Below, one piece after another: positions 41,459 to 50,250 of a stretch of 64,000 nucleotides of DNA. Origin of the DNA: CBDCVN01 sp965223045. Lineage in GTDB: Bacteria; Deinococcota; Deinococci; Deinococcales; Trueperaceae. The DNA lies in assembly GCA_965223045.1 (NCBI GenBank), contig CBDCVN010000013.1, positions 3,596,001-3,660,000 on the forward strand. The letters are read 5' to 3'. Both the position numbers and the translations under genes were made by a program. The notes under the pieces are model-generated. The model was given only the letters and a program-made list of their open reading frames with translations. It was not told the DNA's origin and ran no database searches. The stretch's first letter is position 1. Every line of letters starts with the position of its first letter.

Positions 41459-43420
41459 TTAAAGACTTGCTTGAATATAGCGTGACCTTGAGAAATTACT
41501 GCCTAAAACAGTCAAAATCAAAACAAAGCCAATTAACTCAATCCAGATACTTGGCCAGAAGATACAAACTGTACCCACTATAAGTACAAATCTTGAAGGC
41601 AAGCCCACACGGGTAAACAAAAACCCTTCTAAAGCCACTGCAAACGCTCCCATTGCTGCCAAAGCAGTGAGAATACTCCAGCTAACCAACCAAAAGGGGC
41701 CACCTGTAATCATTTCGGGATTATATATAAAAAATAGTGGTATTAGATATAGTCCCTTGGCAAATTTCCAAGCTTCAACTGCGGCTCTCATGGGGCTCGA
41801 GCCAGCAATACCTGCCCCCGCAAAAGCAGCCAAAGCCACTGGGGGCGTAACATTTGAGTCCTGTGAATACCAAAAAATAATCAAGTGGGCTATAATTAAA
41901 GCAATCCCAAATTCGTGCGTTAGTGCTGGAGCAGCCAGTACTGCAAGAACTATATAACTAGCTGTTACAGGTAACCCCATTCCTAATACCAAACTAGCCA
42001 GTATTAGCAGTAAAAGAGCAAGTAGTAAATTGCCGCCAGAAAAGCTGATCATTAGTGCTGAAAACTTAAGTCCCAATCCAGTTAAACCAATAATACCTAC
42101 AACTACACCAGAAATTGCACAAGCTACAGTAACAGGTAAGGCATTTCTAGCACCAAGCTCTAATGCCCTAAAAAAGACAACAACACCCCTACCAGTTGCT
42201 TTCAGAATAGTTTGATTTTCTATACCAAAGGCATATTTCCTTATCAAAAAGCGGATTATCGAAATAACAAGCAAAGCGACAACAGCAATAAATCCAACCC
42301 GACTAGGAGATATGTTGCGCAGCAAGAAAAATACAAGGATAATTAGTGGCACAAGATAGTACCACCCTGCACGAAGTACCTGTATAGGCCTAGGAAGCTC
42401 TTCATTAGTCATGCCACGCATACCACGTTTAGCAGCAATAATATCAACAAACAAATACACTATGGTAAAATAAAGAATAGCAGGCAAAACACTTAGCTTA
42501 ACGATCTCTATGTAAGGTAATTTGGTATATTCGGCTATCAAGAATGCTCCCGCCCCCATAATTGGTGGCATAATTTGTCCACCTGTGCTTGCAGCAGCTT
42601 CAATACCAGCAGCCTCTTCAGGTTTATAGCCAAGCTTTTTCATTAGGGGTATAGTAAATGCACCGCTTGTTACTACATTTGCAATGGCACTACCAGAAAT
42701 CGAACCCATAAAACCCGAGGCTACTACTGCTGCCTTGGCAGGTCCACCTCGCTGTCGTCCTGCCAAACTGTAAGCTAGGTCAATGAAGAATTTGCCTGCA
42801 CCGCTCACTTCTAAAAAAGCGCCAAACAAAACAAATATGAACACCACTGTTGCTGCTACGCCAAGTGGAATTCCAAAAATGCCTTCCAGCCCCATATAAA
42901 GATGTGATACTACACGCTCTATTTCTTTACCACGATGCTCGAGAATACCTGGCAAAAAATCTCCAAGCCAAGGCAGCTCCCCTCGTGGACCTGCTAAAGC
43001 ATACAGAATAAAGACTACAGCAATAATGGTAATAGTCGGCCCAATAACTCGGCGACTGGCCTCGAGCAAAGCAAAAATAAGGACTATACCTGCAACTATA
43101 TCGCTTCTATTAGCAAAACCCACTCGATTTGAGAAAGCATTGAGATCATTTAACATATGCCAACCAGCAAAGATACTACCTGCTATAAAAGCACCATCAA
43201 TTAACCAACCAATAATGCCCCTTTTGTGCTTCCTACCAAAAACGGGAAAGAGAAGATATACCAACACTAGGATTAATGTTAAATGTATGCCACGCTGATA
43301 ATAAGCACCAACTATGCGAATTCCTGAGGTGTAAAGTTGAAATAGGGAAAGTGCTATTGCTATAAGTGTGAAAGTGATTAGAGTTGCTCGAGTTAAACCA
43401 GGAGTCTTATCTTTCAACAA
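41459..43420 (-). CDS. TRAP transporter fused permease (4TM/12TM, TAXI type)
   Basis: 653 residues with 16 or more membrane segments. The N-terminal third is the small-subunit part and the rest is the DctM-like large subunit: GAFLEVSGAGKFFIDLAYSL, KAAVVASGFMGSISGSAIAN, GYKPEEAAGIEAAASTGGQI, and a LGMGLPVTASYIVLAVLAAP block. It imports an organic acid or amino acid driven by an ion gradient, together with the TAXI binding protein encoded two genes upstream. The start is TTG with GGAGGTGA upstream, overlapping the DUF1850 gene by 14 bases. Substrate unknown. Confidence 0.95.
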   Translation of the reverse strand: MLKDKTPGLTRATLITFTLIAIALSLFQLYTSGIRIVGAYYQRGIHLTLILVLVYLLFPVFGRKHKRGIIGWLIDGAFIAGSIFAGWHMLNDLNAFSNRVGFANRSDIVAGIVLIFALLEASRRVIGPTITIIAVVFILYALAGPRGELPWLGDFLPGILEHRGKEIERVVSHLYMGLEGIFGIPLGVAATVVFIFVLFGAFLEVSGAGKFFIDLAYSLAGRQRGGPAKAAVVASGFMGSISGSAIANVVTSGAFTIPLMKKLGYKPEEAAGIEAAASTGGQIMPPIMGAGAFLIAEYTKLPYIEIVKLSVLPAILYFTIVYLFVDIIAAKRGMRGMTNEELPRPIQVLRAGWYYLVPLIILVFFLLRNISPSRVGFIAVVALLVISIIRFLIRKYAFGIENQTILKATGRGVVVFFRALELGARNALPVTVACAISGVVVGIIGLTGLGLKFSALMISFSGGNLLLALLLLILASLVLGMGLPVTASYIVLAVLAAPALTHEFGIALIIAHLIIFWYSQDSNVTPPVALAAFAGAGIAGSSPMRAAVEAWKFAKGLYLIPLFFIYNPEMITGGPFWLVSWSILTALAAMGAFAVALEGFLFTRVGLPSRFVLIVGTVCIFWPSIWIELIGFVLILTVLGSNFSRSRYIQASL

Positions 43421-43898
43421 AGGTCACCTCCACACTCACTCGTTTGCCTGCTGCAACAGCACTGAGAGAATAAATCTTGCCCTTATAATTAATACGGTGA
43501 TTAACACTTCTTGAGCCCACTCTAAGAAAGTACTTGTTGTCAAGCACAGGTTCATTAATGTCTTTAATCCAATAACCATGGTTGTTGTCTGACTCGAGCC
43601 TACCCCTACCCGGAATATGTCCTAATCCTGCATCAAAAGCAGGGGTATGGCTATCTGTTAATATCATCATGCCACTTTCCAAGCGGTAGAAGTCACTGAC
43701 TAAAATACCTGTTACTGAGTGGTTCCATTGCACTACCCAAACTGCTTCTTGTGATAAGCCCGAAGAAAATACAACTGTACCATCATCTAAACTAACAAGC
43801 AGCTTAGGAAAAGCTGGTGCTACAGAACTTGTTGTAGACAGGGCTAAGATTAAAAAAACAGTGAGTTTTGCCCCCCCCAGTTTTTGTTTACTAAGCAG
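43407..43898 (-). CDS. DUF1850 protein of the TRAP-TAXI operon
   Basis: DUF1850 genes commonly accompany TAXI-type TRAP operons. The C-terminal two thirds match the family (WNHSVTGILVSDFYRLESGM, then VNHRINYKGKIYSLSA). The first canonical start is GTG at 43733, but the frame stays open upstream through a good signal peptide (KLTVFLILALSTTSSVAPAFP) to a stop just after the TAXI gene. The only start-like codon there is CTG at 43898, six bases after AGAAG. A run of eight G lies between it and the signal peptide. So either CTG initiation or a changed G-run length must be invoked. Confidence 0.7.
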   Translation of the reverse strand: MLSKQKLGGAKLTVFLILALSTTSSVAPAFPKLLVSLDDGTVVFSSGLSQEAVWVVQWNHSVTGILVSDFYRLESGMMILTDSHTPAFDAGLGHIPGRGRLESDNNHGYWIKDINEPVLDNKYFLRVGSRSVNHRINYKGKIYSLSAVAAGKRVSVEVTFVER

Positions 43899-43899
43899 T

Positions 43900-44880
43900 T
43901 TATTCTTCTATTAGATGTTCAGGAAGTTCTTCTACTATCTCTTGATAGTATCTAAGCGCACCAGAATGTAAGGGAATAGGAGTAGCAGAAAGACTAAAAT
44001 CAACGGTGGTGCTATTTGCTGATGGGTGCACTGCAATTACCTCATCAACATGCTTAAAAAGTACCTTGGTAAAATTATAAGCAATGTCTTCTTCTAACTC
44101 GGTTGACACCACTATGATATTTGGTGTGCCTATGGTAGTTACATCCCCTTCTTGGCCACCATAGGTACCTCCAGTAATAGTGAAGGCTGTGAATACTGGG
44201 TTTGTCTCGAGCGCATTATTAATTTCTTCTTCTGTTAAGGAGATTATGTGAATGTCTCGAGTCTCTGCTAAGCTTAATATAGAGCTAGTAGGTGGCCCCA
44301 CACTCCAAAAGCCAGCATCAACTTGACCATCACGCAAAGCATCTGCTGTTTCGTTGAAATTTAGGCGTTGCTCAGCAATGTCTTCGTAGCTAATACCATT
44401 GGCTTCTAAAATTGTTTGAGCAGATACCTCAGTCCCACTTCCTGATGCACCTACAGAAACACGCTTATCCTTAAGGTCTTGCAAAGAGGTAATTCCTGAG
44501 TTCTTAAGGGTCACTAAATGAATAGCATTTGGATATGCTGAACCCAACGCTCGTAAATTAGCAAGCTTACTTGGACGACCTTCTTGTCCATCAAAGCGAC
44601 CTGTGCCTGTAAATGCTTGGTAAACAGTATCTGCTAATGCTAGGGCAATATCTGAATCACCACGGGAAATTAGCCCCACGTTTTCTACAGAAGCACCAGT
44701 GACCTCTGCTACAGCAGTGTAACCATCTAGGTACTTATTGATGAGTTCAGCGTATGCTCCACCTGTAGGGAAATACACTCCACCTGTTCCACCCGTTGCA
44801 ATTGACAAGCTGGTTTGTGCAGAAGCAGCTGAAGCTATTATTATTAAGGTGCTAAAAAAACATATAAAAGTTATCTTCAT
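43900..44880 (-). CDS. TAXI-family TRAP transporter substrate-binding protein
   Basis: 326 residues. A signal peptide (1-21) is followed by the TAXI domain: LSIATGGTGGVYFPTGGAYA, VENVGLISRGDSDIALALAD, DLKDKRVSVGASGSGTE and DAGFWSVGPPTSSI. It is a periplasmic receptor that delivers substrate to the fused permease. Some family members bind glutamate, but specificity cannot be read. ATG has GGAGG six bases upstream. It is the first gene of the three-gene operon. The 443-base region before it must hold the promoter. Confidence 0.95.
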   Translation of the reverse strand: MKITFICFFSTLIIIASAASAQTSLSIATGGTGGVYFPTGGAYAELINKYLDGYTAVAEVTGASVENVGLISRGDSDIALALADTVYQAFTGTGRFDGQEGRPSKLANLRALGSAYPNAIHLVTLKNSGITSLQDLKDKRVSVGASGSGTEVSAQTILEANGISYEDIAEQRLNFNETADALRDGQVDAGFWSVGPPTSSILSLAETRDIHIISLTEEEINNALETNPVFTAFTITGGTYGGQEGDVTTIGTPNIIVVSTELEEDIAYNFTKVLFKHVDEVIAVHPSANSTTVDFSLSATPIPLHSGALRYYQEIVEELPEHLIEE

Positions 44881-45323
44881 ACCTTACCTCCAACATTTTG
44901 TAACTATATAGCTTAACATGAACCTACTGTTTGTAACCTAGTATAGATAGTATTTGCCTAACGAAATTCTATTCCTGCGTTATCGTAGGGGTTCAAAAAC
45001 TTGAATCCTTACACACTAGTTATTGGCAATATCTCATTTCTAACTAAGGTAGCGGTTAACTCAATCCTGTTCACCGTTGAGGATTGTGTTCTCTGCTGGT
45101 GATGATGTTGGAGCTGGGAAGAAATCTTCCTTTAAGTTGTTTCTATACTGAAAATGGCTTAGTTTTGAACATTTACCATTAAAAGCTTATTGCAACTAAG
45201 GTATAATATCCTGCACAGCTGGGAAGAAATAATCATGAAAGAGTTTTATTTACCATTAAAAGCTATAGCACACAAAATGAAAGTTCAGTTTTAACCCATT
45301 TTTAATATTAATTCTACTTTATT
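44881..45323. other. Intergenic region with short direct repeats between divergent genes
   Basis: No coherent coding frame is seen. Two short sequences occur twice: AGCTGGGAAGAAAT near 45113 and 45218, and ATTTACCATTAAAAGCT near 45172 and 45248. The spacing differs between the two pairs, so this is a partial, rearranged duplication. The region must carry promoters for the TRAP operon (minus) and the protease gene (plus). Confidence 0.55.
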
Positions 45324-46367
45324 ATGCTTTCAATGAGCTATTATCTACTCTTTTTAGCTGTGACTTTTTTTGTAAATATTGTGTCATTAGGTCAAGAAGC
45401 AACTTCTCTTGCTGAACAAGAAGCTTTGTTATCTTATATGCAAAACACTGTAGAAGTTGCTAAGCGTTTTGGACCAAGTGTGGTAGCGATTAGTGTTGAG
45501 GGAAATTTGGAAGAAAATATTGAAGGCTTTGAGATTGAAGTTGAACTAGATAACCTTGATTTCGAAATATCAATACCTTTTCTAAAAGAAGACTCTCAAG
45601 GCAACAGCCATTTTTCATTACCTTGGGATAAGGAAGAAGAGAAGGATGTTGCTTTAGCCTTGCCAGAAAATTTGGAAAAGGATTTGCGTGAACACCTTCC
45701 AGAAGATTTCTCATTAAAAGTACCTGAAGGGACAAACGGTGTAATAGACTTTGTTGAAAGTATAGTGTTATTACCCAAGCAGTTAGGCAGTGGTTTTTTA
45801 GTTGATGAAATACATATTATTACAAATTATCATTTAGTGCGACCAGCTTTGGTAAAAGGTGAATTAAAATTTAAAGAGTATGCCAATATAACGGTGCGTT
45901 TTCCTAACAGTGATGCTAATTTAGAAATAGAAGTAGTTGGTTTCCATAGCAATTATGATTTAGCTTTACTAAAAATTAAAAACCCTGAGGAAATTCCTCA
46001 AGGCACTATTCCTCTTGAGCTAGGTAACTCAGATGCCTTACAAGTAGGGCAAAAAGCTATTGTTTTTGGTAATCCTTTAAATCCTAGCTCGAGCATTACC
46101 ACTGGCATAATTTCTGCTCTTGATGCAGAAATGCCTTCAAAAACTAAAATAAACAAACCTATGATTCAAATTGATGCTGATATTAGTGTAGATAGTTCTG
46201 GAGGGCCTTTGTTAAATTTTCAAGGTAAAGTTATAGGAATTAATACTGCTGTAGGAGAAGGTTATATACCAGTTTTGGGCAATACTTCTTCAAAAATGGG
46301 CCTTGTGATACCTAGTAATTTGATAATGGAGGTGCTCGAGTTACTCAAAAATGGATTAGACACCTAA
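45324..46367 (+). CDS. Exported trypsin-like serine protease (S1C type, no PDZ)
   Basis: 347 residues. A signal peptide (1-23), an unusual acidic insert at about 60-150 (many E and D), then the protease core. His170 is in IITNYHLV, Asp212 in YDLALLKI and the nucleophile Ser292 in VDSSGGPLL, so the catalytic triad is complete. The core resembles DegP/HtrA but no PDZ domain follows, and the protein ends 55 residues after the nucleophile. It is 16 bases upstream of the C45-like gene, probably in one operon. The acidic insert is not typical and could shield or regulate the site. Confidence 0.88.
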   Translation: MLSMSYYLLFLAVTFFVNIVSLGQEATSLAEQEALLSYMQNTVEVAKRFGPSVVAISVEGNLEENIEGFEIEVELDNLDFEISIPFLKEDSQGNSHFSLPWDKEEEKDVALALPENLEKDLREHLPEDFSLKVPEGTNGVIDFVESIVLLPKQLGSGFLVDEIHIITNYHLVRPALVKGELKFKEYANITVRFPNSDANLEIEVVGFHSNYDLALLKIKNPEEIPQGTIPLELGNSDALQVGQKAIVFGNPLNPSSSITTGIISALDAEMPSKTKINKPMIQIDADISVDSSGGPLLNFQGKVIGINTAVGEGYIPVLGNTSSKMGLVIPSNLIMEVLELLKNGLDT

Positions 46368-46383
46368 TTACATTTACACAAAT

Positions 46384-48108
46384 TTGGCGTTATATTTAGA
46401 TGCTGTGAATAAAAGTAGCTATATCCATAAAACAGACCAAGAAATAGAAGCTGCATTTAAAGCAGATGGTTTTAAGGTTAGCAAAAAAGTTACCTTTGAG
46501 GGTCAGAGAGGTTTCATTGCTGAAAGTTTAACAGCTATAAACACTGTAACTAAAAACCCTAAGAGGGCCTACTATGTAGAGGGTAATAGCTATCAAATGG
46601 GGTACTTAATAGGGCTTATGACTCCTGATGAAACTGAAGAAATGGCTACCACATTTTTGACTTTAATTTTGCCAGAAACCATTCCTAGTCACCCATTAAT
46701 TAATTTTAAATGGTTTTGGCAAGGCATCACATTCATTCTTTCTTTGTTAGTTCGCTGGCTTATGACAAAAGATGTGCCCGAAGCACTTATGCAAGAGATG
46801 CAAGGCATTGAAGATGGTTGTAGAAAAGCCAACCATAGCAGCAAAGTAAATGTAAGGCGTTTGCTGACACTAAATGCAGGGTTTGATTTTATACTATCGT
46901 TTTTCTACGATCCACGCTCTATTTTTTATAAAACTGGTATAAAACCTGAATCACTTTCATTGCCAGCCTTTTGCAATGGTTTTGCAGCTTTTGGTCAAGC
47001 TACTATTGATAGCAAGCATTATCTAGGTAGAGACTTTATGTTTGCCACAGCAGATATTTTTCAAGATGTGGCTTGCATGATTATTTATAATCCTATCGAT
47101 AGTTTCACTATTAATAACCATACCAAGAAACGGTTGCCTATTCTAGCAATGACAGCTCCAGGTTTTGTTGGTTGTATTGCTGCTCTGAATACACAAGGAA
47201 TTGGTTTAGGAGTAGATGTTTTACCCAGTGCTAGTAACAACCCTAGACGTCCTGGGCTCAACTCTCTTATGTTGGTAAGGTATGCAGCCGATTTTAGTAC
47301 TAGCACTGAAGATGCCACTAAAATAATAGTAAACGCCCAACGTGGAGTGTCTTGGATATACATTGCTGCTGATGCTAATAGTGGTCGTGCTGCTGTCATT
47401 GAAGCAGGTATGAAAACGAATGACCTTGATCCTTTCCAATATCCTGACCCTGAACTTTTTATTAGCGGTCTTTTACCAAATAGAAAATTCTTTGAAGAGT
47501 ATGGCCAGAAAGATACAACAGGTCTTTGGATACGTTGGAATGATTATCAGTACCCTAATAAATTTCTTGATTTCAATGAGGGGCTTTTTGAGCACTTTGG
47601 CAAGCAATATACTCCTGATATGATGATCGAGAAGGGGTTTATCAATACATCTTTTGGAATAGGGGACTGCAAAGGCAAAGGTTCAGATAACAACCCATCA
47701 GCATACTATTTTGCCCCACAACGCGAAAACAAATCAGATTTGGTACTAGCTACAAATATGGCTATAACTCCAAGCATGCGCCTTTGTGGCATGGATTCTT
47801 TTGTTATTAAGGTAGTGGGTGACGATCTAATTAATGACTCCCAGTGGCGCTATGATGAGTTAAATTATCAACTCTTAGAGGCTTATGGAAATATTGATGC
47901 TAATAAAGCTTGGGAGTTAGTAGATTTTTTAAATCCTTATAGAAAGTTCCCTAATTACTATGGTTGTGGAAAAACAAAGGAGCAATTTAAAGATTTAGAG
48001 GTTCAGGGAAGTACTTCTTTACTGAATCTAACAGATAAAACCATGAAAAGTCTTTATGGTTATTTTGGAGATGAAGCAGTTAAATTAAGCCTGCTACCCT
48101 ATCTTTAA
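46384..48108 (+). CDS. C45-type acyltransferase/amidohydrolase-like Ntn protein
   Basis: 574 residues. The likely nucleophile is Cys197 in LPAFCNGFAAFGQAT, followed by YLGRDFMFATADIFQDVACM and APGFVGCIAALNTQGIGLGVD. This is the pattern of C45 (acyl-CoA:6-aminopenicillanate acyltransferase-like) and related N-terminal nucleophile hydrolases. In such enzymes self-cleavage before the cysteine creates the active site. About 195 residues precede the cysteine, longer than usual, with one hydrophobic stretch near 112-125. The start is TTG at 46384 with no strong ribosome binding site, so the N-terminus is uncertain. Substrate unknown. It is linked to the protease gene. Confidence 0.75.
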   Translation: MALYLDAVNKSSYIHKTDQEIEAAFKADGFKVSKKVTFEGQRGFIAESLTAINTVTKNPKRAYYVEGNSYQMGYLIGLMTPDETEEMATTFLTLILPETIPSHPLINFKWFWQGITFILSLLVRWLMTKDVPEALMQEMQGIEDGCRKANHSSKVNVRRLLTLNAGFDFILSFFYDPRSIFYKTGIKPESLSLPAFCNGFAAFGQATIDSKHYLGRDFMFATADIFQDVACMIIYNPIDSFTINNHTKKRLPILAMTAPGFVGCIAALNTQGIGLGVDVLPSASNNPRRPGLNSLMLVRYAADFSTSTEDATKIIVNAQRGVSWIYIAADANSGRAAVIEAGMKTNDLDPFQYPDPELFISGLLPNRKFFEEYGQKDTTGLWIRWNDYQYPNKFLDFNEGLFEHFGKQYTPDMMIEKGFINTSFGIGDCKGKGSDNNPSAYYFAPQRENKSDLVLATNMAITPSMRLCGMDSFVIKVVGDDLINDSQWRYDELNYQLLEAYGNIDANKAWELVDFLNPYRKFPNYYGCGKTKEQFKDLEVQGSTSLLNLTDKTMKSLYGYFGDEAVKLSLLPYL

Positions 48109-48351
48109 GTTATATATACTACCAACAGCCAAAAATTAGATATTTTGGAATTAATACAAAACACCATATAACTTGTTCCCAAGCTCTGGGCCTGCCCTGA
48201 TGAGGGTGGGAATACATAAATAAATACTCTGCATTCTTCTACAGGACACAGAGCGTCCGAGTCTTGCGTTCCCAAACAGAACCTAAGAACGAGCTGTTGA
48301 ATGTTCATTTTTAACCCGTCGTGAGTATACTTGTTAATATAGTATGTTTGT
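48109..48351. other. Intergenic segment resembling a dispersed repeat
   Basis: On the minus strand it contains two TTGGGAAC boxes and a CGGACGCTCTGTGTCC stretch, GC-richer than its surroundings. Similar boxes belong to dispersed repeats I have seen in other phyla. No second copy is in this window. An 87-codon frame across it has no protein-like character. Confidence 0.35.
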
Positions 48352-49206
48352 CTAGGTGCTTGGTCCAAGTGTGCTTTTGTTAAATGCCTTTTTAAAATTT
48401 GTTAACCACTGAGTAAAATTAAATACCCAGCAATCTGTGCCTAGCATCAAGTAAGCCCAAGCAGCACTTAGGAAACCTAATTCACGTTTGGCACCTTCAA
48501 GCCCCCACCACAAACCTTTAGCAGCTATACTACTACCTACCAGAAAAAGCATCCAACCGACTACTACTAAATTAACCCAGCGAGGGAAAAATCCTAATGC
48601 TAGTAGTGCACCCATTACCAAAACAAGAGGTAGTGGCAAAGTAGTGTTAAGAACGTTATTTAACTTGCCTCCAGTAAACATAGCTGAGGCCAGCAAAGTA
48701 TAAGCTAAACTGAGCCTAACTATGAGCAAAAAAATGTTTTCTCGAGAAATATTACTAGCAGCTTTCTGACGCAAATTGGCATCAATACTCCATGCACCCG
48801 GTCCAGCAATTGCAAAAGCAAAGGATAAGCCCATAAGCGCTAAATCACGACTCAAGCGTAAATCACCAGCAACAGGGTTTGCTGTTGTAAAAGACCAGTA
48901 CATAAGCCCCATAATCACAGCTATAACAGGTGTAGCTACTCCAAAAATTAGCAAAATACCCAAGGTCATCTCAATTAGTCCTTGTATTTGTAAAAATGTA
49001 CCAATGTCTATTCCTAAACTAGTAATCTTTTCAACAAATATAGGTGAAATCCAGCCTGAACTTGGGTCAATATAACTGTTGGTGAGCGCCTCTACATTGG
49101 CGGGAAAAGCTATTTTTTGACCCGCCATTATAAAGATAAAACCAAGAGTGACTCGTAATACTGTAAGAAGGCGTGCAAGAGACCAGAACGCTATGAATGA
49201 CTGCAT
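48352..49206 (-). CDS. DoxX-family membrane protein
   Basis: About 284 residues, seven or eight membrane segments in two DoxX-like halves. The first has RVTLGFIFIMAGQKIAF and IQGLIEMTLGILLIFGVATP; the second has LLIVRLSLAYTLLASAMFTGG and LVMGALLALGFFPRWVN. DoxX proteins occur with oxidoreductases and in sulfur or redox-stress systems, but their activity is unclear. I choose the ATG at 49206 (MQSFIAFWS), which has GGAG six bases upstream, instead of an ORF start at 49269. It is monocistronic. Confidence 0.82.
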   Translation of the reverse strand: MQSFIAFWSLARLLTVLRVTLGFIFIMAGQKIAFPANVEALTNSYIDPSSGWISPIFVEKITSLGIDIGTFLQIQGLIEMTLGILLIFGVATPVIAVIMGLMYWSFTTANPVAGDLRLSRDLALMGLSFAFAIAGPGAWSIDANLRQKAASNISRENIFLLIVRLSLAYTLLASAMFTGGKLNNVLNTTLPLPLVLVMGALLALGFFPRWVNLVVVGWMLFLVGSSIAAKGLWWGLEGAKRELGFLSAAWAYLMLGTDCWVFNFTQWLTNFKKAFNKSTLGPST

Positions 49207-49554
49207 AATTTCTCCATCTGAACAATCTTTGTGATACAAACACGTGTTCGAAACGTGTTCTAGTAACACTTATGTTCATGCTATAAATTTGTATACACTA
49301 ATGTGTAAGGGCAAGACGATACAGCGCTGAATCTTTAGCCAATTTAAGCTTAAGCAGAAGATGTTAAGAAAGAATAAAGCTAAGGAGGGGTTATAAATTT
49401 TTGTGAATACTGTTAGAGTAAATGGTGCCCATAGGAAGTTAGAATTTAGTAGTTAGTAGATAGCATAATGAATCCCTACTAACTTCTAACTACTGCCTAC
49501 TAACTACTTTTCTTTCTTTAATTTTGCTTAATACTTTTCTGGCAAGATATTGAT
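49207..49554. other. Divergent intergenic region containing a hairpin repeat
   Basis: 348 bases between the DoxX gene (minus) and the two-component operon (plus). It holds copy 3 of the TAGTAGTTAG repeat at 49436-49508 and otherwise AT-rich sequence. AAGGAGG at about 49383 is not followed by a usable frame. Confidence 0.5.
49436..49508. repeat. Dispersed TAGTAGTTAG-type hairpin repeat, copy 3
   Basis: The arms TAGTAGTTAGTAG and CTACTAACTTCTAACTACT can pair around a CATAATGAATC centre. It matches the reverse complement of the copy at 22024-22106 over most of its length and the core of the copy at 10478-10551. Confidence 0.7.
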
Positions 49555-50250
49555 GTGGCAAATCTTAATCCAAAGAAAGTTCTAATAGTAGAGGATGATC
49601 CTGATATCACTTGGGTTGTGCAAACATATCTCGAGCAATCAGGTTACCTAGTTGATAAGGCAGAAGATGGACTTTCTGGACTTGAGTATGCCTTGAACAC
49701 CCCTCTTACATTAATAGTTTTGGACTGGATGTTGCCTCAACTTGAAGGTAGTGAATTCATAAGCAGGTTGCGTGAGCATAAATCAACCCCAGTTATTATG
49801 CTTACTGCCAAACGGCAGGAGCAAGATAAGATAATGGGGCTCGAGCTAGGTGCAGATGACTACATAACAAAACCATTTAGTCCTAGAGAACTTTTGGCAC
49901 GTATTCAGGCTGTATTACGCCGTACAAACTTACAAGTTACTCCCAAGCTACACTACAATGAAATGTTAATAGATCTCGAGTGTAAAACACTAAAGATTGG
50001 GAAAGTTATGGTAACGCTCACGGGACTAGAATTTGAGCTACTTTCAACCTTGGCAAAGCAACCAAGGCGAATCTTTAGCCGTGGGGAACTACTTGATAAA
50101 GTATGGGGTAATGATTACATTGGTGTAGATCGTGTAGTAGACGTTCATATTTCCAACCTAAGGCGTAAACTAATGCAAATTGATCCCACTTATGCAGCTA
50201 TGTTACAAACTGCTTGGGGCATTGGTTATAAGTTTGTTGAGGCAAAATGA
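49555..50250 (+). CDS. OmpR-family response regulator
   Basis: 231 residues. The receiver domain has the acidic pair in VEDDPD, phospho-acceptor Asp57 (LIVLDWMLPQLEG) and Lys106 (YITKPFSPREL). The winged helix follows (GLEFELLSTLAKQPRRIFSRGELLDKVWG, then RVVDVHISNLRRKL). The start is GTG at 49555 with a weak ribosome binding site. The stop overlaps the histidine kinase start (ATGA), so the pair is co-translated. Targets are not evident; no direct-repeat box stands out in the upstream region. Confidence 0.96.
   Translation: MANLNPKKVLIVEDDPDITWVVQTYLEQSGYLVDKAEDGLSGLEYALNTPLTLIVLDWMLPQLEGSEFISRLREHKSTPVIMLTAKRQEQDKIMGLELGADDYITKPFSPRELLARIQAVLRRTNLQVTPKLHYNEMLIDLECKTLKIGKVMVTLTGLEFELLSTLAKQPRRIFSRGELLDKVWGNDYIGVDRVVDVHISNLRRKLMQIDPTYAAMLQTAWGIGYKFVEAK

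Noticed and set aside
48105..48368. 87-codon ORF on the minus strand
   Set aside because: Residue pattern is not protein-like, it has no ribosome binding site, and it lies over a repeat-like intergenic segment.
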